Positions 11,237-20,086 of a stretch of DNA of 64,000 bases are shown piece by piece. Under the pieces are notes generated by a model, which ran no database searches, was not told where the DNA came from, and saw only the letters and a list, made by a program, of their open reading frames with translations. How positions within the stretch are numbered: position 1 is the stretch's first letter; each line of letters begins with the position of its first letter. The stretch comes from Leucobacter denitrificans (lineage in GTDB: Bacteria > Actinomycetota > Actinomycetes > Actinomycetales > Microbacteriaceae). Made by a program: the position numbers and the translations under genes. The stretch lies in the NCBI RefSeq assembly GCF_014396385.1, contig NZ_CP060716.1:2294001-2358000 (forward strand), in the 5' to 3' direction.

Positions 11237-12208
11237 GTGACCGTTCACGGCGAGAATGCCTCGCGTCGGCGCTTGGCGTTTGCTGAAGGTGGCGAGCCCG
11301 AGATCGAGTTGTCTTGGTACGGCATCACTGTTGTCGGCAATCGTCGCGACGCGAACCAAGACAGCTTTCTCACCGTGCCCCCAGTTTTTGCAGTGGCAGA
11401 CGGAATGGGCGGGCACTCAGCCGGCGAGGTCGCATCTGCTGCTGTCGTGCGTCGCTTGAACGAATTGGCGGGCGACCTGAAGGTCACCGACGACGATATT
11501 CTCGAGCTTCTCACCCAGGCTGTCGACGACATCGAGATCGATGCGGGCGACACAGAACTGGGCGCCGGAACGACAGTGACCGGTGTCGTTATTAGCGCAG
11601 AAGACGACGCGCCTGTATGGAAGGTTTTCAATATTGGTGACTCTCGGGTATATCAGTATTTCAAGGGCGCACTGAGTCAGATCACAGTGGATCACTCGGT
11701 CGTGCAGCACCTCATCGATACCGGTGCGATCACCGAAGAAGAAGCCGAAGTGCACCCGCACGCGAACGTAATTACGCGTGCCGTTGGGCTGGGGGAGACC
11801 CCGGTCCCAGATCACACGACACTTGCGTTGATTCCCGGCCAGCGTCTGCTCATTTGCTCAGACGGCCTCACCAAAGAACTCACAGACATCGGGATCCAGT
11901 ATTTTCTTTCGACGCAACCGACCGCTGAGCGCGCAGCGCGAACACTCGTGGAGCAAGCACTCGGCAATGCGGGGCGCGATAATGTCACGGTGATTGTGAT
12001 CGACGTACACGCTGTGGGCGACGTGATCGATACTGGCAGCCTTGTGCAATCAGGCATCGCGCTCGATCTCGCGGAAGCGGGTGACGCCGCAGAGGAAGAA
12101 GAAGAAGATATTTCGGTGGTCTCAGTGCCCAGCGAGTCTCCGGCCACTGAGGCGTCCGCCACTTCGGATCCCGGCGTGACGCCGGAACCCGAAGCAACTT
12201 CAAACTAG
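11237..12208 (+). CDS. PP2C-family serine/threonine protein phosphatase
   Basis: Metal-dependent protein phosphatase of 323 residues. The PP2C motifs are intact: NQDSFLTVPPVFAVADGMGGHSAGE (metal ligands), NIGDSRVYQY, a TRAVGLG segment, SDGLTKEL and GRDNVTVIVIDV. There is no transmembrane segment; the last 60 residues form a low-complexity acidic tail. GTG 11237 is preceded by AGGAG with 8-base spacing, which favours it over the upstream GTG 11216. No kinase gene is adjacent. Its TAG stop and the stop of the convergent gabT share a CTAG palindrome. Confidence 0.9.
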   Translation: MTVHGENASRRRLAFAEGGEPEIELSWYGITVVGNRRDANQDSFLTVPPVFAVADGMGGHSAGEVASAAVVRRLNELAGDLKVTDDDILELLTQAVDDIEIDAGDTELGAGTTVTGVVISAEDDAPVWKVFNIGDSRVYQYFKGALSQITVDHSVVQHLIDTGAITEEEAEVHPHANVITRAVGLGETPVPDHTTLALIPGQRLLICSDGLTKELTDIGIQYFLSTQPTAERAARTLVEQALGNAGRDNVTVIVIDVHAVGDVIDTGSLVQSGIALDLAEAGDAAEEEEEDISVVSVPSESPATEASATSDPGVTPEPEATSN

Positions 12209-13545
12209 GCCGTCGCCGCAAACGCCTCGCGAAGCACGCTGAGCACGTCTTCAATGAGCGCGTCTGTCATCTTGAGTGACGGCAAGAAGCGGATCACCTG
12301 ATTGTAGAGACCCGCCGCCAGCAGAATCACGCCGTTCTTGCCCGCGTAGTCGATGATTGCCTGCACTCGATCCGCATCTGGCTCGAGCGTACCGGGCTTC
12401 GTGATCTCGATCGCGAGCATCGCACCCTTGCCGCGAACCTCGGCGATCGCATCGAACTCAGACTGCAGTTGGCACAGCCCGTCACCGAACACACGCTCGA
12501 TGCGCTTTGCTTCGTCGAGCAGGTTCAGCGAGTCGATCTGTTCGAACACGGCGATTGCAGCGGCGCACGAGACCGGGTTACCACTGAAGGTGCCGCCGAG
12601 CCCGCCCGGGAGTGACTTGTCCATGATCTCGGCGCGGCCGGTGACACCGGATAGCGGGAATCCGCCAGCGATGCCCTTCGCGCTCAGCACCAAGTCTGGC
12701 TTTACACCGAACTGTTCGATCGAGAACATGGTTCCGGTGCGAGCCATACCGGCCTGAACCTCGTCTGCAATGAAAACAATGCCGTTCTCCTTGCACCAGG
12801 TGTAAAGCGCGGGTAAGTAACCCTCGGCGGGAACGACGAAGCCGCCCTCGCCCTGGATCGGTTCGACAATGAGGCAAGCGAGGTCGCCCGCGCCCGCCGT
12901 CTTCTCGAGGCGGGCAATCGTGCGCTTCGCCGCTTCTTCGCCCGAGAGCCCGTCGTGCAGTGGGTACGAGTTAGGGGCGCGGTAGATATCTCCGGCGCGC
13001 GGGCCGTAGCCGTAGGCGTATGGGGCGCCCTTGTGGTTCATGCTGCTCGTGAGCATTGTGCGACCGTGGTAGGCGCACTCGAGCACGGCGACGCCTGGGC
13101 GGCCAGTGTACTTGCGCGCGATCTTCACGCCATTCTCAACCGCTTCAGCGCCCGAGTTCATGAGGAGAGTCTTGTATGTCTCGTCGCTCGGCACTGCCTC
13201 TGCGAGTAGTTCGGCCACGCGCACGTACGGCTCGTAGGCGTTCATGGTGAACAGCGTGTGGGTTACTTTGCCCATCTGTTCGCGCGCAGCATCGAGTACG
13301 GCCTCATCAGTGTGGCCGATCGTCATGACTCCGATGCCACCGCACACGTCGATGAGCTGGTTGCCGTCGACATCGACGACGATAGAGTCGTGCGCCCGAT
13401 CCACATAGATGGGAAATACTGTGCCGACACCTGGGGGAATGACCGCCTTGCGTCGCTCGTGGATCTCCCGTGACTTCGGGCCAGGGATCTCCGTGACGAC
13501 CTTACGTTCCTGCGTAATAACTGCTTCCAGCGTGTCTGCACTCAT
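12205..13545 (-). CDS. gabT: 4-aminobutyrate aminotransferase (class III, PLP-dependent)
   Basis: 446 residues with the class III aminotransferase pattern: MNSGAEAVENGVKIAR for phosphate and cofactor binding, ADEVQAGMARTG containing the PLP aspartate, and the Schiff-base lysine in LSAKGIAGGFPLSG. N-terminal IPGPKSREIHERR and VIPPGVGTVFPIY are typical of GabT, which moves the amino group of GABA to 2-oxoglutarate. No succinate-semialdehyde dehydrogenase gene is next to it. A TAGGCT box ends six bases before the ATG, so the message is probably leaderless. It is convergent with the PP2C gene and divergent from the OsmC gene. Confidence 0.88.
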   Translation of the reverse strand: MSADTLEAVITQERKVVTEIPGPKSREIHERRKAVIPPGVGTVFPIYVDRAHDSIVVDVDGNQLIDVCGGIGVMTIGHTDEAVLDAAREQMGKVTHTLFTMNAYEPYVRVAELLAEAVPSDETYKTLLMNSGAEAVENGVKIARKYTGRPGVAVLECAYHGRTMLTSSMNHKGAPYAYGYGPRAGDIYRAPNSYPLHDGLSGEEAAKRTIARLEKTAGAGDLACLIVEPIQGEGGFVVPAEGYLPALYTWCKENGIVFIADEVQAGMARTGTMFSIEQFGVKPDLVLSAKGIAGGFPLSGVTGRAEIMDKSLPGGLGGTFSGNPVSCAAAIAVFEQIDSLNLLDEAKRIERVFGDGLCQLQSEFDAIAEVRGKGAMLAIEITKPGTLEPDADRVQAIIDYAGKNGVILLAAGLYNQVIRFLPSLKMTDALIEDVLSVLREAFAATA

Positions 13546-13551
13546 ACGCCC

Positions 13552-13582
13552 AGCCTACTCCTGTGGGGCGCAAGCATAGACT
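13552..13582. promoter_or_regulatory. divergent -10 boxes of gabT and the osmC-like gene
   Basis: On the minus strand TAGGCT (13552-13557) ends six bases before the gabT ATG at 13545; on the plus strand TAGACT (13577-13582) ends six bases before the ATG at 13589. The whole intergenic space is 43 bp, and neither gene has a properly spaced ribosome-binding site, as expected for leaderless messages. Confidence 0.6.
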
Positions 13583-13588
13583 GCAGGT

Positions 13589-14059
13589 ATGAAAGACGAG
13601 CACGAATACCGGGTCGAGGTCGAGTGGGTCGGAAACCGGGGCACCGGCACGAGCGGGTACCGGGAGTACGGGCGCGAGTTGCTCATTCGGGCCGAAGGAA
13701 AGGCAGAGCTTGAGGGGTCCGCAGATCCAACATTTCATGGTGATCGCGACCGATGGAACCCCGAAGAATTGCTCGTAACCGCGCTCGCTCAGTGCCACAT
13801 GCTGTCGTACCTGCACATGGCGGTGAAGGCGGGTGTCGTCGTGACCGCTTATCGTGACGAAGCGACCGGCACGATGAAACAGGAGGGACTCGGTGGGGCA
13901 TTCACCGAGGTGACGCTGCACCCGGTGGTCACGGTGCAAGACGCAAGTATGGTCGATGCCGCGATGGCCGCGCACGCCGAGGCCTACAAGGTGTGCTTTA
14001 TCGCGAGATCGGTGAATTTTCCGGTGCATCACGAGCCCGTGATTGAGGTCGCTGGGTAA
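13589..14059 (+). CDS. OsmC/Ohr family peroxidase-like protein
   Basis: 156-residue OsmC-fold protein with the two redox cysteines of the family, Cys69 in ALAQCHMLSYLHMA and Cys136 in YKVCFIAR. Members reduce organic hydroperoxides using thiol donors. The spacing and the C-terminal SVNFPVHHEPVIE segment fit the OsmC/YhfA-type group better than Ohr, so a precise substrate is not assigned. The ATG lies six bases after a TAGACT box. Confidence 0.87.
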   Translation: MKDEHEYRVEVEWVGNRGTGTSGYREYGRELLIRAEGKAELEGSADPTFHGDRDRWNPEELLVTALAQCHMLSYLHMAVKAGVVVTAYRDEATGTMKQEGLGGAFTEVTLHPVVTVQDASMVDAAMAAHAEAYKVCFIARSVNFPVHHEPVIEVAG

Positions 14060-14087
14060 CACGACAGATTGGCGGTCGTGCGGGCAA

Positions 14088-14093
14088 TAGAAT
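14088..14093 (+). promoter_or_regulatory. -10 box of metG, leaderless start
   Basis: TAGAAT ends seven bases before ATG 14101. An alternative ATG at 14092 overlaps the box itself, so 14101 is the better start. No clear -35 hexamer is seen. Confidence 0.55.
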
Positions 14094-14100
14094 GGGAGCC

Positions 14101-15687
14101 ATGGCACAGCCCTCTTCGTTCTTTATTACCACGCCGATTTTCTATGTGAATGACGCGCCCCATATTGGCCACGCATACACCGAGGTAGCCGCCGACGTGC
14201 TCGCGCGCTGGCATCGCCAGTCAGGCGACGACACCTGGTTCCTCACCGGCACCGATGAGCACGGCCAGAAGATTTTGCGCACGGCGACCGCGAACGGCGT
14301 CGCGCCCAAGGAGTGGGCGGATCGGCTGGTGGAGACGGCATGGAAGCCGTTGCTGAACACGATCAACATTTCGAACGACGACTTTATTCGCACGACTGAC
14401 CAGCGCCACGAAGAGGGCGTCGCAAAGTTCTTGCAGAAGCTCTACGACGACGGCCACGTGTACGCCGGCGAGTTCGAGGCGCTTTACTGCGTCGGGTGCG
14501 AAGAGTTTAAGCCGAAGAGCGAGATCGTCGACGGCACTGGCGCGTTCGAGGGTGAAAAGGTTTGTGCGATCCACTCGAAGCCGCTCGAGCTACTGCAAGA
14601 GAAGAATTACTTCTTCCGTATGAGCGCGTTCCAGGAGCGACTGCTGAAGCTTTACGAAGAGCGACCCGACTTTGTGCAGCCCGCAAGCGCGCGCAACGAG
14701 GTCGTCGCGTTTGTGCAGCAGGGACTCGAAGACCTGTCGATTTCGCGCACCTCGTTTGACTGGGGCATTCCCATTCCGTGGGATTCGTCGCATGTCACGT
14801 ACGTGTGGTTTGACGCGCTGCTCAACTATGTCACCGCGACCGGCTACGGCGCCGACGAGGCCGAGTTCGAGCGTCGCTGGCCCGGCGTGCACATTGTCGG
14901 CAAAGACATTCTGCGCTTTCACGCGGTTATCTGGCCTGCAATGCTCATGGCCGCTGGCCTTGATGTGCCAGAGAGCGTGTATGCGCACGGCTGGCTGCTT
15001 GTTGGTGGCGAGAAGATGTCGAAGTCGAAGCTCACGGGTATCGCTCCCAACGAGATCACCGATACCTTTGGTGCAGATGCGTTCCGCTACTACTTCATGC
15101 GTGCCATCTCATTCGGTCACGACGGTTCGTTCAGCTGGGAAGACCTCGCGGCTAGGTACCAGGCTGAACTCGCAAACGGCTTTGGTAACCTCGCAAGCCG
15201 CGTGCTCGCGATGAACGCGAAGTACTTCGAGGGCAAGGTGCCTAAGTCAGGCACAGAAGAACCCGCTGACGCAGAGATCCGTGAACTCGCGGCGCGGGCG
15301 GCCGCGACCGCTGACAAGAAGATGAGTGCGTTCGCGATCCACGACGCCATCGCGGCGGTGTGGGAACTGGTCGACGAGCTGAACGGCTACATCACCGATC
15401 AGGAGCCCTGGGTGCTTGCGAAGGACGAGGCGAAGCGTGCGCGTTTGGGAACCGTGCTCTACACGGCGACTGAGGGGCTGCGTGCGCTCGCAGAGCTGCT
15501 GCATCCGATCATTCCCGAGGCAACCGCGAAGCTGTGGACTGCGCTTGGCGCCGAAGAGACGCTCGGTGCGCTTGCGGAGCAACCGCTGCGCGAGGCTGGC
15601 ACCTGGGGCAGGCTCGCAGCTGGCACCGAGCTGCAGCCGCTCGCCGTTCTGTTTCCACGCATCGAAAATGAGGGCGATACGAAGTGA
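14101..15687 (+). CDS. metG: methionine--tRNA ligase
   Basis: Class I aminoacyl-tRNA synthetase of 528 residues. The HIGH signature is at residues 21-24 (PHIGHAY) and KMSKS at residues 305-309. A zinc knuckle is indicated by CVGC and later CAIH. The C-terminal helical bundle for anticodon binding is present; there is no additional tRNA-binding EMAP-like domain. The 3' end overlaps the TatD gene by GTGA, starting a metG-tatD-rsmA run. Confidence 0.97.
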   Translation: MAQPSSFFITTPIFYVNDAPHIGHAYTEVAADVLARWHRQSGDDTWFLTGTDEHGQKILRTATANGVAPKEWADRLVETAWKPLLNTINISNDDFIRTTDQRHEEGVAKFLQKLYDDGHVYAGEFEALYCVGCEEFKPKSEIVDGTGAFEGEKVCAIHSKPLELLQEKNYFFRMSAFQERLLKLYEERPDFVQPASARNEVVAFVQQGLEDLSISRTSFDWGIPIPWDSSHVTYVWFDALLNYVTATGYGADEAEFERRWPGVHIVGKDILRFHAVIWPAMLMAAGLDVPESVYAHGWLLVGGEKMSKSKLTGIAPNEITDTFGADAFRYYFMRAISFGHDGSFSWEDLAARYQAELANGFGNLASRVLAMNAKYFEGKVPKSGTEEPADAEIRELAARAAATADKKMSAFAIHDAIAAVWELVDELNGYITDQEPWVLAKDEAKRARLGTVLYTATEGLRALAELLHPIIPEATAKLWTALGAEETLGALAEQPLREAGTWGRLAAGTELQPLAVLFPRIENEGDTK

Positions 15688-16607
15688 GTGCAGCGCCCGC
15701 GGGCGGTCTACGCAAACGCAGTACGGTCGACGGGACTCCCGCCGAGAAGAAGCGCGACCTTACGAGGCCGCAGGCCCCCGATCCACTGCCAATTGCGGTG
15801 TACGACAACCACACGCACCTCGAGTTCGAAGACGGGGTGGATCAGCTAGACCCTGACGAGTCTCTCGACCGTGCAGAGGCGGTCGGCGTGCGCGGGGTCG
15901 TGCAGGTGGGCACAGACCTTGAAACGAGCAGGTGGGGAGCGCAGCTTGCAGCACACGACTCGCGCGTGCTCGCCGCGGTTGCTTTGCACCCGAACGAGGC
16001 CCCCAAGCTGTTTGCCGAGGGAAAGCTGAGCGCGCACCTGTCGGAGATTTCGCGACTCGCGGCAGAGCCACGGGTTCGCGCGGTGGGGGAGACGGGCCTC
16101 GACTTTTTCCGCACTGGCGAAGATGGTCGCGACGCGCAGATCGAATCCTTCGAGACGCACATCGAGATCGCCAAGGCGAACAACATCGCCCTGCAGATTC
16201 ACGACCGCGACGCGCATGACGAGGTTGTTGCGACGCTGCTTCGTGTTGGCGCCCCAGCGCGCACGGTGTTCCACTGCTTCTCCGGAGACGCGGGTCTCGC
16301 GCGCATCTGCAACGAGCGCGGCTGGTATATGTCGTTTTCTGGCACGATGACGTTCAAGAATGCGCCGGCGTTGCGCGAGGCGCTCGCCGTCGCGCGACCC
16401 GAGCTTGTGCTTGTGGAGACCGACGCACCCTTCCTCACTCCAGAACCACTTCGCGGGCGCCCGAACGCCCCGTACCTCATGCCGCACACGGTGCGCAGAA
16501 TCGCAGAGACGCTCGACGAGTCACTTGAAGACACGTGCGCGCGGCTTGCTGCCAACACCGAGCGCGTATACGGCAGTTGGGCTGATGCCGAAGAGGCCGC
16601 AGCGTGA
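15684..16607 (+). CDS. TatD family metal-dependent hydrolase/DNase
   Basis: TIM-barrel metallohydrolase of 307 residues. The metal ligands appear in order: DNHTHLEF, GETGLDFFR, the IHDRDAHDE segment, FHCFSGD and ETDAPFLTP. TatD proteins act as 3'-5' exonucleases and in DNA repair. There is a hydrophilic N-terminal extension of about 37 residues before the barrel; the GTG start overlaps the metG stop, and no better start is seen. It overlaps the next gene by GTGA. The order metG-tatD-rsmA-ispE is widely conserved in Actinobacteria. Confidence 0.92.
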   Translation: MSAAPAGGLRKRSTVDGTPAEKKRDLTRPQAPDPLPIAVYDNHTHLEFEDGVDQLDPDESLDRAEAVGVRGVVQVGTDLETSRWGAQLAAHDSRVLAAVALHPNEAPKLFAEGKLSAHLSEISRLAAEPRVRAVGETGLDFFRTGEDGRDAQIESFETHIEIAKANNIALQIHDRDAHDEVVATLLRVGAPARTVFHCFSGDAGLARICNERGWYMSFSGTMTFKNAPALREALAVARPELVLVETDAPFLTPEPLRGRPNAPYLMPHTVRRIAETLDESLEDTCARLAANTERVYGSWADAEEAAA

Positions 16608-17461
16608 CCGAGGCGCTGCTCGGGCCGGTCGAGGTTCGTGAGCTTGCAGAGCGTCTCGGAGTCTCGCCGACGAAGAAGCTGGGTCAAAACTTCGTCATTG
16701 ACCCAAACACTGTGCGCAAGATCGTGAGGCTTGCAGGGGTTGAGCAGGGTGACAGCGTCATCGAGATCGGTCCGGGGCTCGGGTCCCTCACCCTTGGAAT
16801 CACCGAAGTCGGCGCTGATGTCACCGCGATCGAGATTGACGCGCGCCTCGCGGCAGAGCTTCCGAACACGGTGCGAGCAATGCAGCCGAACGCCAGCGAC
16901 CGCTTTCGGGTGATCCACACCGATGCGCTCGACCTCGCAGACCACCATCTCGCGACGCTCGACGCGAACCCGACAGCGCTTGTCGCGAATTTGCCATACA
17001 ACGTGTCGGTGCCGATTCTCATGCACTTGCTTGAGCTCATTCCTGAGCTCGAACGCGGGCTCGTGATGGTGCAGGCCGAAGTTGGCTACCGAATTGCTGC
17101 GGGCCCAGGCTCGAAGGAGTACGGCTCGCCGAGCGCAAAGGCAGCTTGGTACGGCGACTGGTCGATCGCTGGCAACGTGAGCAGGCGGATTTTCTGGCCG
17201 GTTCCCGGGGTGGACTCGGTGCTGGTGAAGTTCGCGAAGCGATCCACCCCGCTCGGCTCTGAGACTGAGCGCGCACGCACATTCGAGCTGGTCAACGCGG
17301 CGTTTGCGCAGCGTCGCAAGATGCTTCGGCAGGCGCTGCTGCCGGTGCTCGGGCAAGCGCGCACCGTAGAAACCATCGAGTCTGCGGGCGTTGCGCCGAC
17401 CGCGCGAGCGGAGCAATTGTCGATTGATGATTTCCTTGCAATCGCTCGGTGTGAGAAGTAA
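16604..17461 (+). CDS. rsmA: 16S rRNA (A1518/A1519-N6)-dimethyltransferase RsmA (KsgA)
   Basis: Dimethylates two adjacent adenosines in the 3' hairpin of 16S rRNA. The family N terminus KKLGQNFVIDPNTVRKIV, the SAM motif VIEIGPGLGSLTLGI and the catalytic NLPYNVSVPILMH are all present in 285 residues. The GTG start overlaps the tatD stop. Loss of this gene gives kasugamycin resistance in other bacteria. Confidence 0.96.
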   Translation: MTEALLGPVEVRELAERLGVSPTKKLGQNFVIDPNTVRKIVRLAGVEQGDSVIEIGPGLGSLTLGITEVGADVTAIEIDARLAAELPNTVRAMQPNASDRFRVIHTDALDLADHHLATLDANPTALVANLPYNVSVPILMHLLELIPELERGLVMVQAEVGYRIAAGPGSKEYGSPSAKAAWYGDWSIAGNVSRRIFWPVPGVDSVLVKFAKRSTPLGSETERARTFELVNAAFAQRRKMLRQALLPVLGQARTVETIESAGVAPTARAEQLSIDDFLAIARCEK

Positions 17462-17474
17462 TGCGCAATTGCGC

Positions 17475-17480
17475 TAGCGT
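17475..17480 (+). promoter_or_regulatory. -10 box of ispE
   Basis: TAGCGT ends six bases before ATG 17487, in the 25-bp gap after rsmA. No ribosome-binding site is present, suggesting a leaderless transcript in addition to any read-through from metG. Confidence 0.45.
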
Positions 17481-17486
17481 TGAGTC

Positions 17487-18419
17487 ATGAATAGGGGTCA
17501 GCGGAGATCGGTGACGGTGCGTGCACCGGGCAAGATCAACGTGTATTTTCGCGTCGGTGCGCTGCAGCACGACGGGTACCACGACGTGGCTTCGCTCTAC
17601 CAAGCGGTTTCGCTGTATGAAGAGGTCACGGCTACTGCGTCAGACGAGTTCAGCGTTCGTTTTGGCGGCCCCATCGACACTAGCGGGCTCGCCACCGATG
17701 ATTCCAACCTCGCTATACGCGCTGCGAAACTGCTCGCCAAGCACACTGGGTACGGCGGCGGCGTCGATCTCACGGTGCTGAAGCGCGTACCTATCGCGGG
17801 TGGCATGGGCGGTGGATCGGCGGATGCCGCGGCGACTCTCGTCGCCTGCGATGAACTCTGGGGTACAGATGTGGGCCGAACGAAGCTTTCTGAGCTCGCC
17901 GCCGAGCTCGGGGCCGACGTACCCTTCGCACTCGAAGGTGGCACTGCTGTCGGAACCGGCCGTGGAGACGAGCTGAGCCCCGCACTCGCGAAGGGCTCAT
18001 TTCACTGGGTGCTCGCACTCTCGAACGCGGGCCTAAGCACGCCTGAGGTGTACAGCATGCTCGATCAGCATCGCGACGATCACCTGAATGAGCTCGGTGA
18101 ACAACCCGAGTACGTGAAGGTCGAGACCGCGGTGCTGCAGGCGGTGCGTACTGGCGATGCCGAGTCGCTCGCAGATTCCATGCACAATGACTTGCAGGCG
18201 GCGGCACTGAGGCTCGCCCCCGAACTCACTGAGCTACTTGAACTCGGAGAATCTCGTGGCGCGCTCGCGGGAATTGTGTCTGGCTCGGGGCCCACTGTCG
18301 CCTTTCTCGTGAGCAACCCGCAGGAGGCCTCGGAACTCAAATCGCTGCTCACTCGCTCAGGGGTGAGTGCTCTCGTGGTGACCGGGCCGGTGCATGGAGC
18401 AAGGGTCATTGAAGGGTAA
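17487..18419 (+). CDS. ispE: 4-diphosphocytidyl-2-C-methyl-D-erythritol kinase
   Basis: GHMP kinase of the MEP pathway for isoprenoids. The substrate-binding start [21 protein letters not shown] and the ATP-binding loop [17 protein letters not shown] are clear, and the third GHMP motif ([13 protein letters not shown]) is intact. Length 310. The last codons (VIEG and stop) form part of a 67-bp sequence that is tandemly duplicated directly downstream. Confidence 0.95.
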   Translation: MNRGQRRSVTVRAPGKINVYFRVGALQHDGYHDVASLYQAVSLYEEVTATASDEFSVRFGGPIDTSGLATDDSNLAIRAAKLLAKHTGYGGGVDLTVLKRVPIAGGMGGGSADAAATLVACDELWGTDVGRTKLSELAAELGADVPFALEGGTAVGTGRGDELSPALAKGSFHWVLALSNAGLSTPEVYSMLDQHRDDHLNELGEQPEYVKVETAVLQAVRTGDAESLADSMHNDLQAAALRLAPELTELLELGESRGALAGIVSGSGPTVAFLVSNPQEASELKSLLTRSGVSALVVTGPVHGARVIEG

Positions 18420-18553
18420 TAGCCGAGGGCTATTACCCCGAGCCTTGCTCCCGGCGCCACTGCGCCGGAGGGTCATTGAAGGGTAATAGCCGAGGGCTAT
18501 TACCCCGAGCCTTGCTCCCGGCGCCACTGCGCCGGAGGGCCATTGAGGGGTAA
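18403..18553. repeat. 67-bp tandem repeat that includes the ispE stop codon
   Basis: Two copies (18403-18469 and 18470-18536) are identical or nearly so and are followed by the beginning of a third, slightly diverged one (18537-18553). Each copy holds the hairpin GGGTAATAGCC-GAG-GGCTATTACCC and a second GC-rich dyad around GGCGC-CACT-GCGCC. The first copy begins inside ispE and supplies its TAA. In the first copy only, GGAGCAAGG upstream also pairs with CCTTGCTCC. No T-runs follow. It may act as a duplicated transcription end, or it is a small palindromic repeat that spreads by slippage. Confidence 0.85.
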
Positions 18554-18600
18554 GGCACCTTGCCCGGAATAAACGGGCGGGCGTGGGCGTTGTAACCCAC

Positions 18601-19320
18601 ATGGTCGAGTCGGCTACACAAGAACCGGCGATCAACATTAGCGTCTGGTTCGACGTACGTTGCCCGTGGTGCTACCTCGGGAAGCGAAGACTTGAGCGCG
18701 CAATTGAACAGTTCGAGCAGCGGATTCCCGGTGTTCCTGTCAATGTGCAGCACCACAGTTTCGAACTCGCTCCCGGCATTGCCGAGCGTTTTGAGGGTGG
18801 CGAGGCCGAGTATCTATTGCAGTACGAGGGAGTTCCGCTCGAGCAGTCGGCACGCACGCTCCCAGCGCTAGAGCAACTTGCCGCAGTCGAAGACGTTGAC
18901 ATTCGCTTCGATACTGTGAAGAACGGGAACACCCGCAAGGCCCACCGCGTATATCAGTACGCGCAAAATCAGGGTCTCGGCGAGGAATTTCTTGAGCGCA
19001 TGTTCGCGGCGTATTTCAGTGAGTCGGCGGATCTCTCGTTGACGAATGTGCTTGGTACGCTGGCGGCTGACGTGGGGCTCGATGGCGAGGCCGCAGAGGC
19101 CGCTGCGGAGTCCGAGGAGTGGGATCCACTCGTCAAAAAGGATCACGTGCGTGCGCAAATGCTTGGCTCAGGTGGCGTGCCCTTCGCGCTCGTGAATGCG
19201 AAGTACTCAATTTCTGGCGCGCAGGAGGCAGAGATCGTTGCTGCGGCGCTCGTGACTGTGGCAGAGCGCGACCTCGGGATCACCGCCAAGGGGCAGAGTG
19301 AGGAACACTCCGGCGAATAG
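18601..19320 (+). CDS. DsbA/FrnE-family thiol oxidoreductase, first copy
   Basis: Thioredoxin-fold protein with a DsbA-type helical insertion, 239 residues, and the active-site motif CPWC at residues 21-24 (DVRCPWCYLGKRR). The cis-Pro side reads GSGGVPFALVNAKYSISGAQ, typical of the FrnE branch, which is cytoplasmic and in Deinococcus responds to cadmium and redox stress. There is no signal peptide. ATG 18601 is preferred over an upstream GTG at 18583. It is followed by a second copy and a small Cys-rich protein. Confidence 0.88.
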   Translation: MVESATQEPAINISVWFDVRCPWCYLGKRRLERAIEQFEQRIPGVPVNVQHHSFELAPGIAERFEGGEAEYLLQYEGVPLEQSARTLPALEQLAAVEDVDIRFDTVKNGNTRKAHRVYQYAQNQGLGEEFLERMFAAYFSESADLSLTNVLGTLAADVGLDGEAAEAAAESEEWDPLVKKDHVRAQMLGSGGVPFALVNAKYSISGAQEAEIVAAALVTVAERDLGITAKGQSEEHSGE

Positions 19321-19357
19321 TCGGAATACATTCCCGCCGTCTGCGGTTGGGGGGAGT

Positions 19358-20035
19358 GTGAATGAAACGATCCGCATAGATATTTGGTCTGATATTGCTT
19401 GCCCCTGGTGCTACATCGGCACGAAGCGCTTTCAAGCAGGGGTACGAGAATTTCAGAAGAAATTTCCGGACGTCGAGTTTGAAATTGAGGGCCACAGCTA
19501 CGAGCTCGCCCCCGATACACCGACCCATTTCGAGGGCAGCGAGATCGACTTTCTCACGAAGCACAAAGGGATGCCACGCGAGCAGGTCGAGCAAATGCTT
19601 GAGCAGATGACGGGCATGGCGAAGGCCGAGGGGATCACCTTCGACTTTGACAAGCTCAAGCACTCAAATACCGCGGCGGCACACCGTGTGCTGCACCTCG
19701 CAAAGCAGCAGGGCGCGTACCCCGAGGTGCTCGATCGCCTGTTCCGCGCCTACTTCGAAGAGGGCGTGAACATGAGTGACCCTGACGCGATCGCTGAGGT
19801 CCTCGATGAGGTCGGTCTCGACCCCGAAGAAGTGCGTGACGCATTCGAAGACGAGGACCTGGGTGAAGCCGTAGAGCAAGATATCACCCGCGCACGCATG
19901 CTCGGCGTGCAAGGAGTTCCGTTCTACCTCATTAACGAGAAGTACGGGGTCTCGGGCGCTCAGCAGCCCGAGATGTTTGCGAGCGCGTTCGAGCAGGTGC
20001 TCACGCTTGAGGCCGAAGGGCAACCCGAAGACTGA
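19358..20035 (+). CDS. DsbA/FrnE-family thiol oxidoreductase, second copy
   Basis: Paralogue of the gene just upstream with the same order of motifs: IDIWSDIACPWCYIGTKRF (CPWC at residues 15-18), SYELAPDTPTHFEG and GVQGVPFYLINEKYGVSGAQ. The two proteins are clearly homologous but well diverged, so the duplication is old. The frame is open from 19298; GTG 19358 gives the expected N terminus just before the first strand, but a GGGGGAG lies almost touching it, so the start is uncertain. It lacks a signal peptide and is very acidic in its C-terminal half. Confidence 0.85.
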   Translation: MNETIRIDIWSDIACPWCYIGTKRFQAGVREFQKKFPDVEFEIEGHSYELAPDTPTHFEGSEIDFLTKHKGMPREQVEQMLEQMTGMAKAEGITFDFDKLKHSNTAAAHRVLHLAKQQGAYPEVLDRLFRAYFEEGVNMSDPDAIAEVLDEVGLDPEEVRDAFEDEDLGEAVEQDITRARMLGVQGVPFYLINEKYGVSGAQQPEMFASAFEQVLTLEAEGQPED

Positions 20036-20056
20036 GTTGCTCGCATCGGAGCGGCG

Positions 20057-20079
20057 TAGAATTCGTACACGAGGAGAGG
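20057..20079 (+). promoter_or_regulatory. promoter box and ribosome-binding site of the Cys-tailed small protein
   Basis: TAGAAT at 20057-20062 is a good -10 box about 12 bases before a GAGGAGAGG sequence (20071-20079) which in turn sits 7 bases before ATG 20087. This short, well-formed leader supports the small gene as a separately transcribed unit. Confidence 0.55.
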
Positions 20080-20086
20080 ATCCACA

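Noticed and set aside
16199..17416. 405-codon open frame on the minus strand
   Set aside because: It lies fully antisense to tatD and rsmA, both of which show complete family motifs; long antisense frames are normal in high-GC DNA.
18403..18553. CRISPR-like tandem repeat
   Set aside because: The copies are directly adjacent with no unique spacers, there are no cas genes, and the units include the ispE stop codon.
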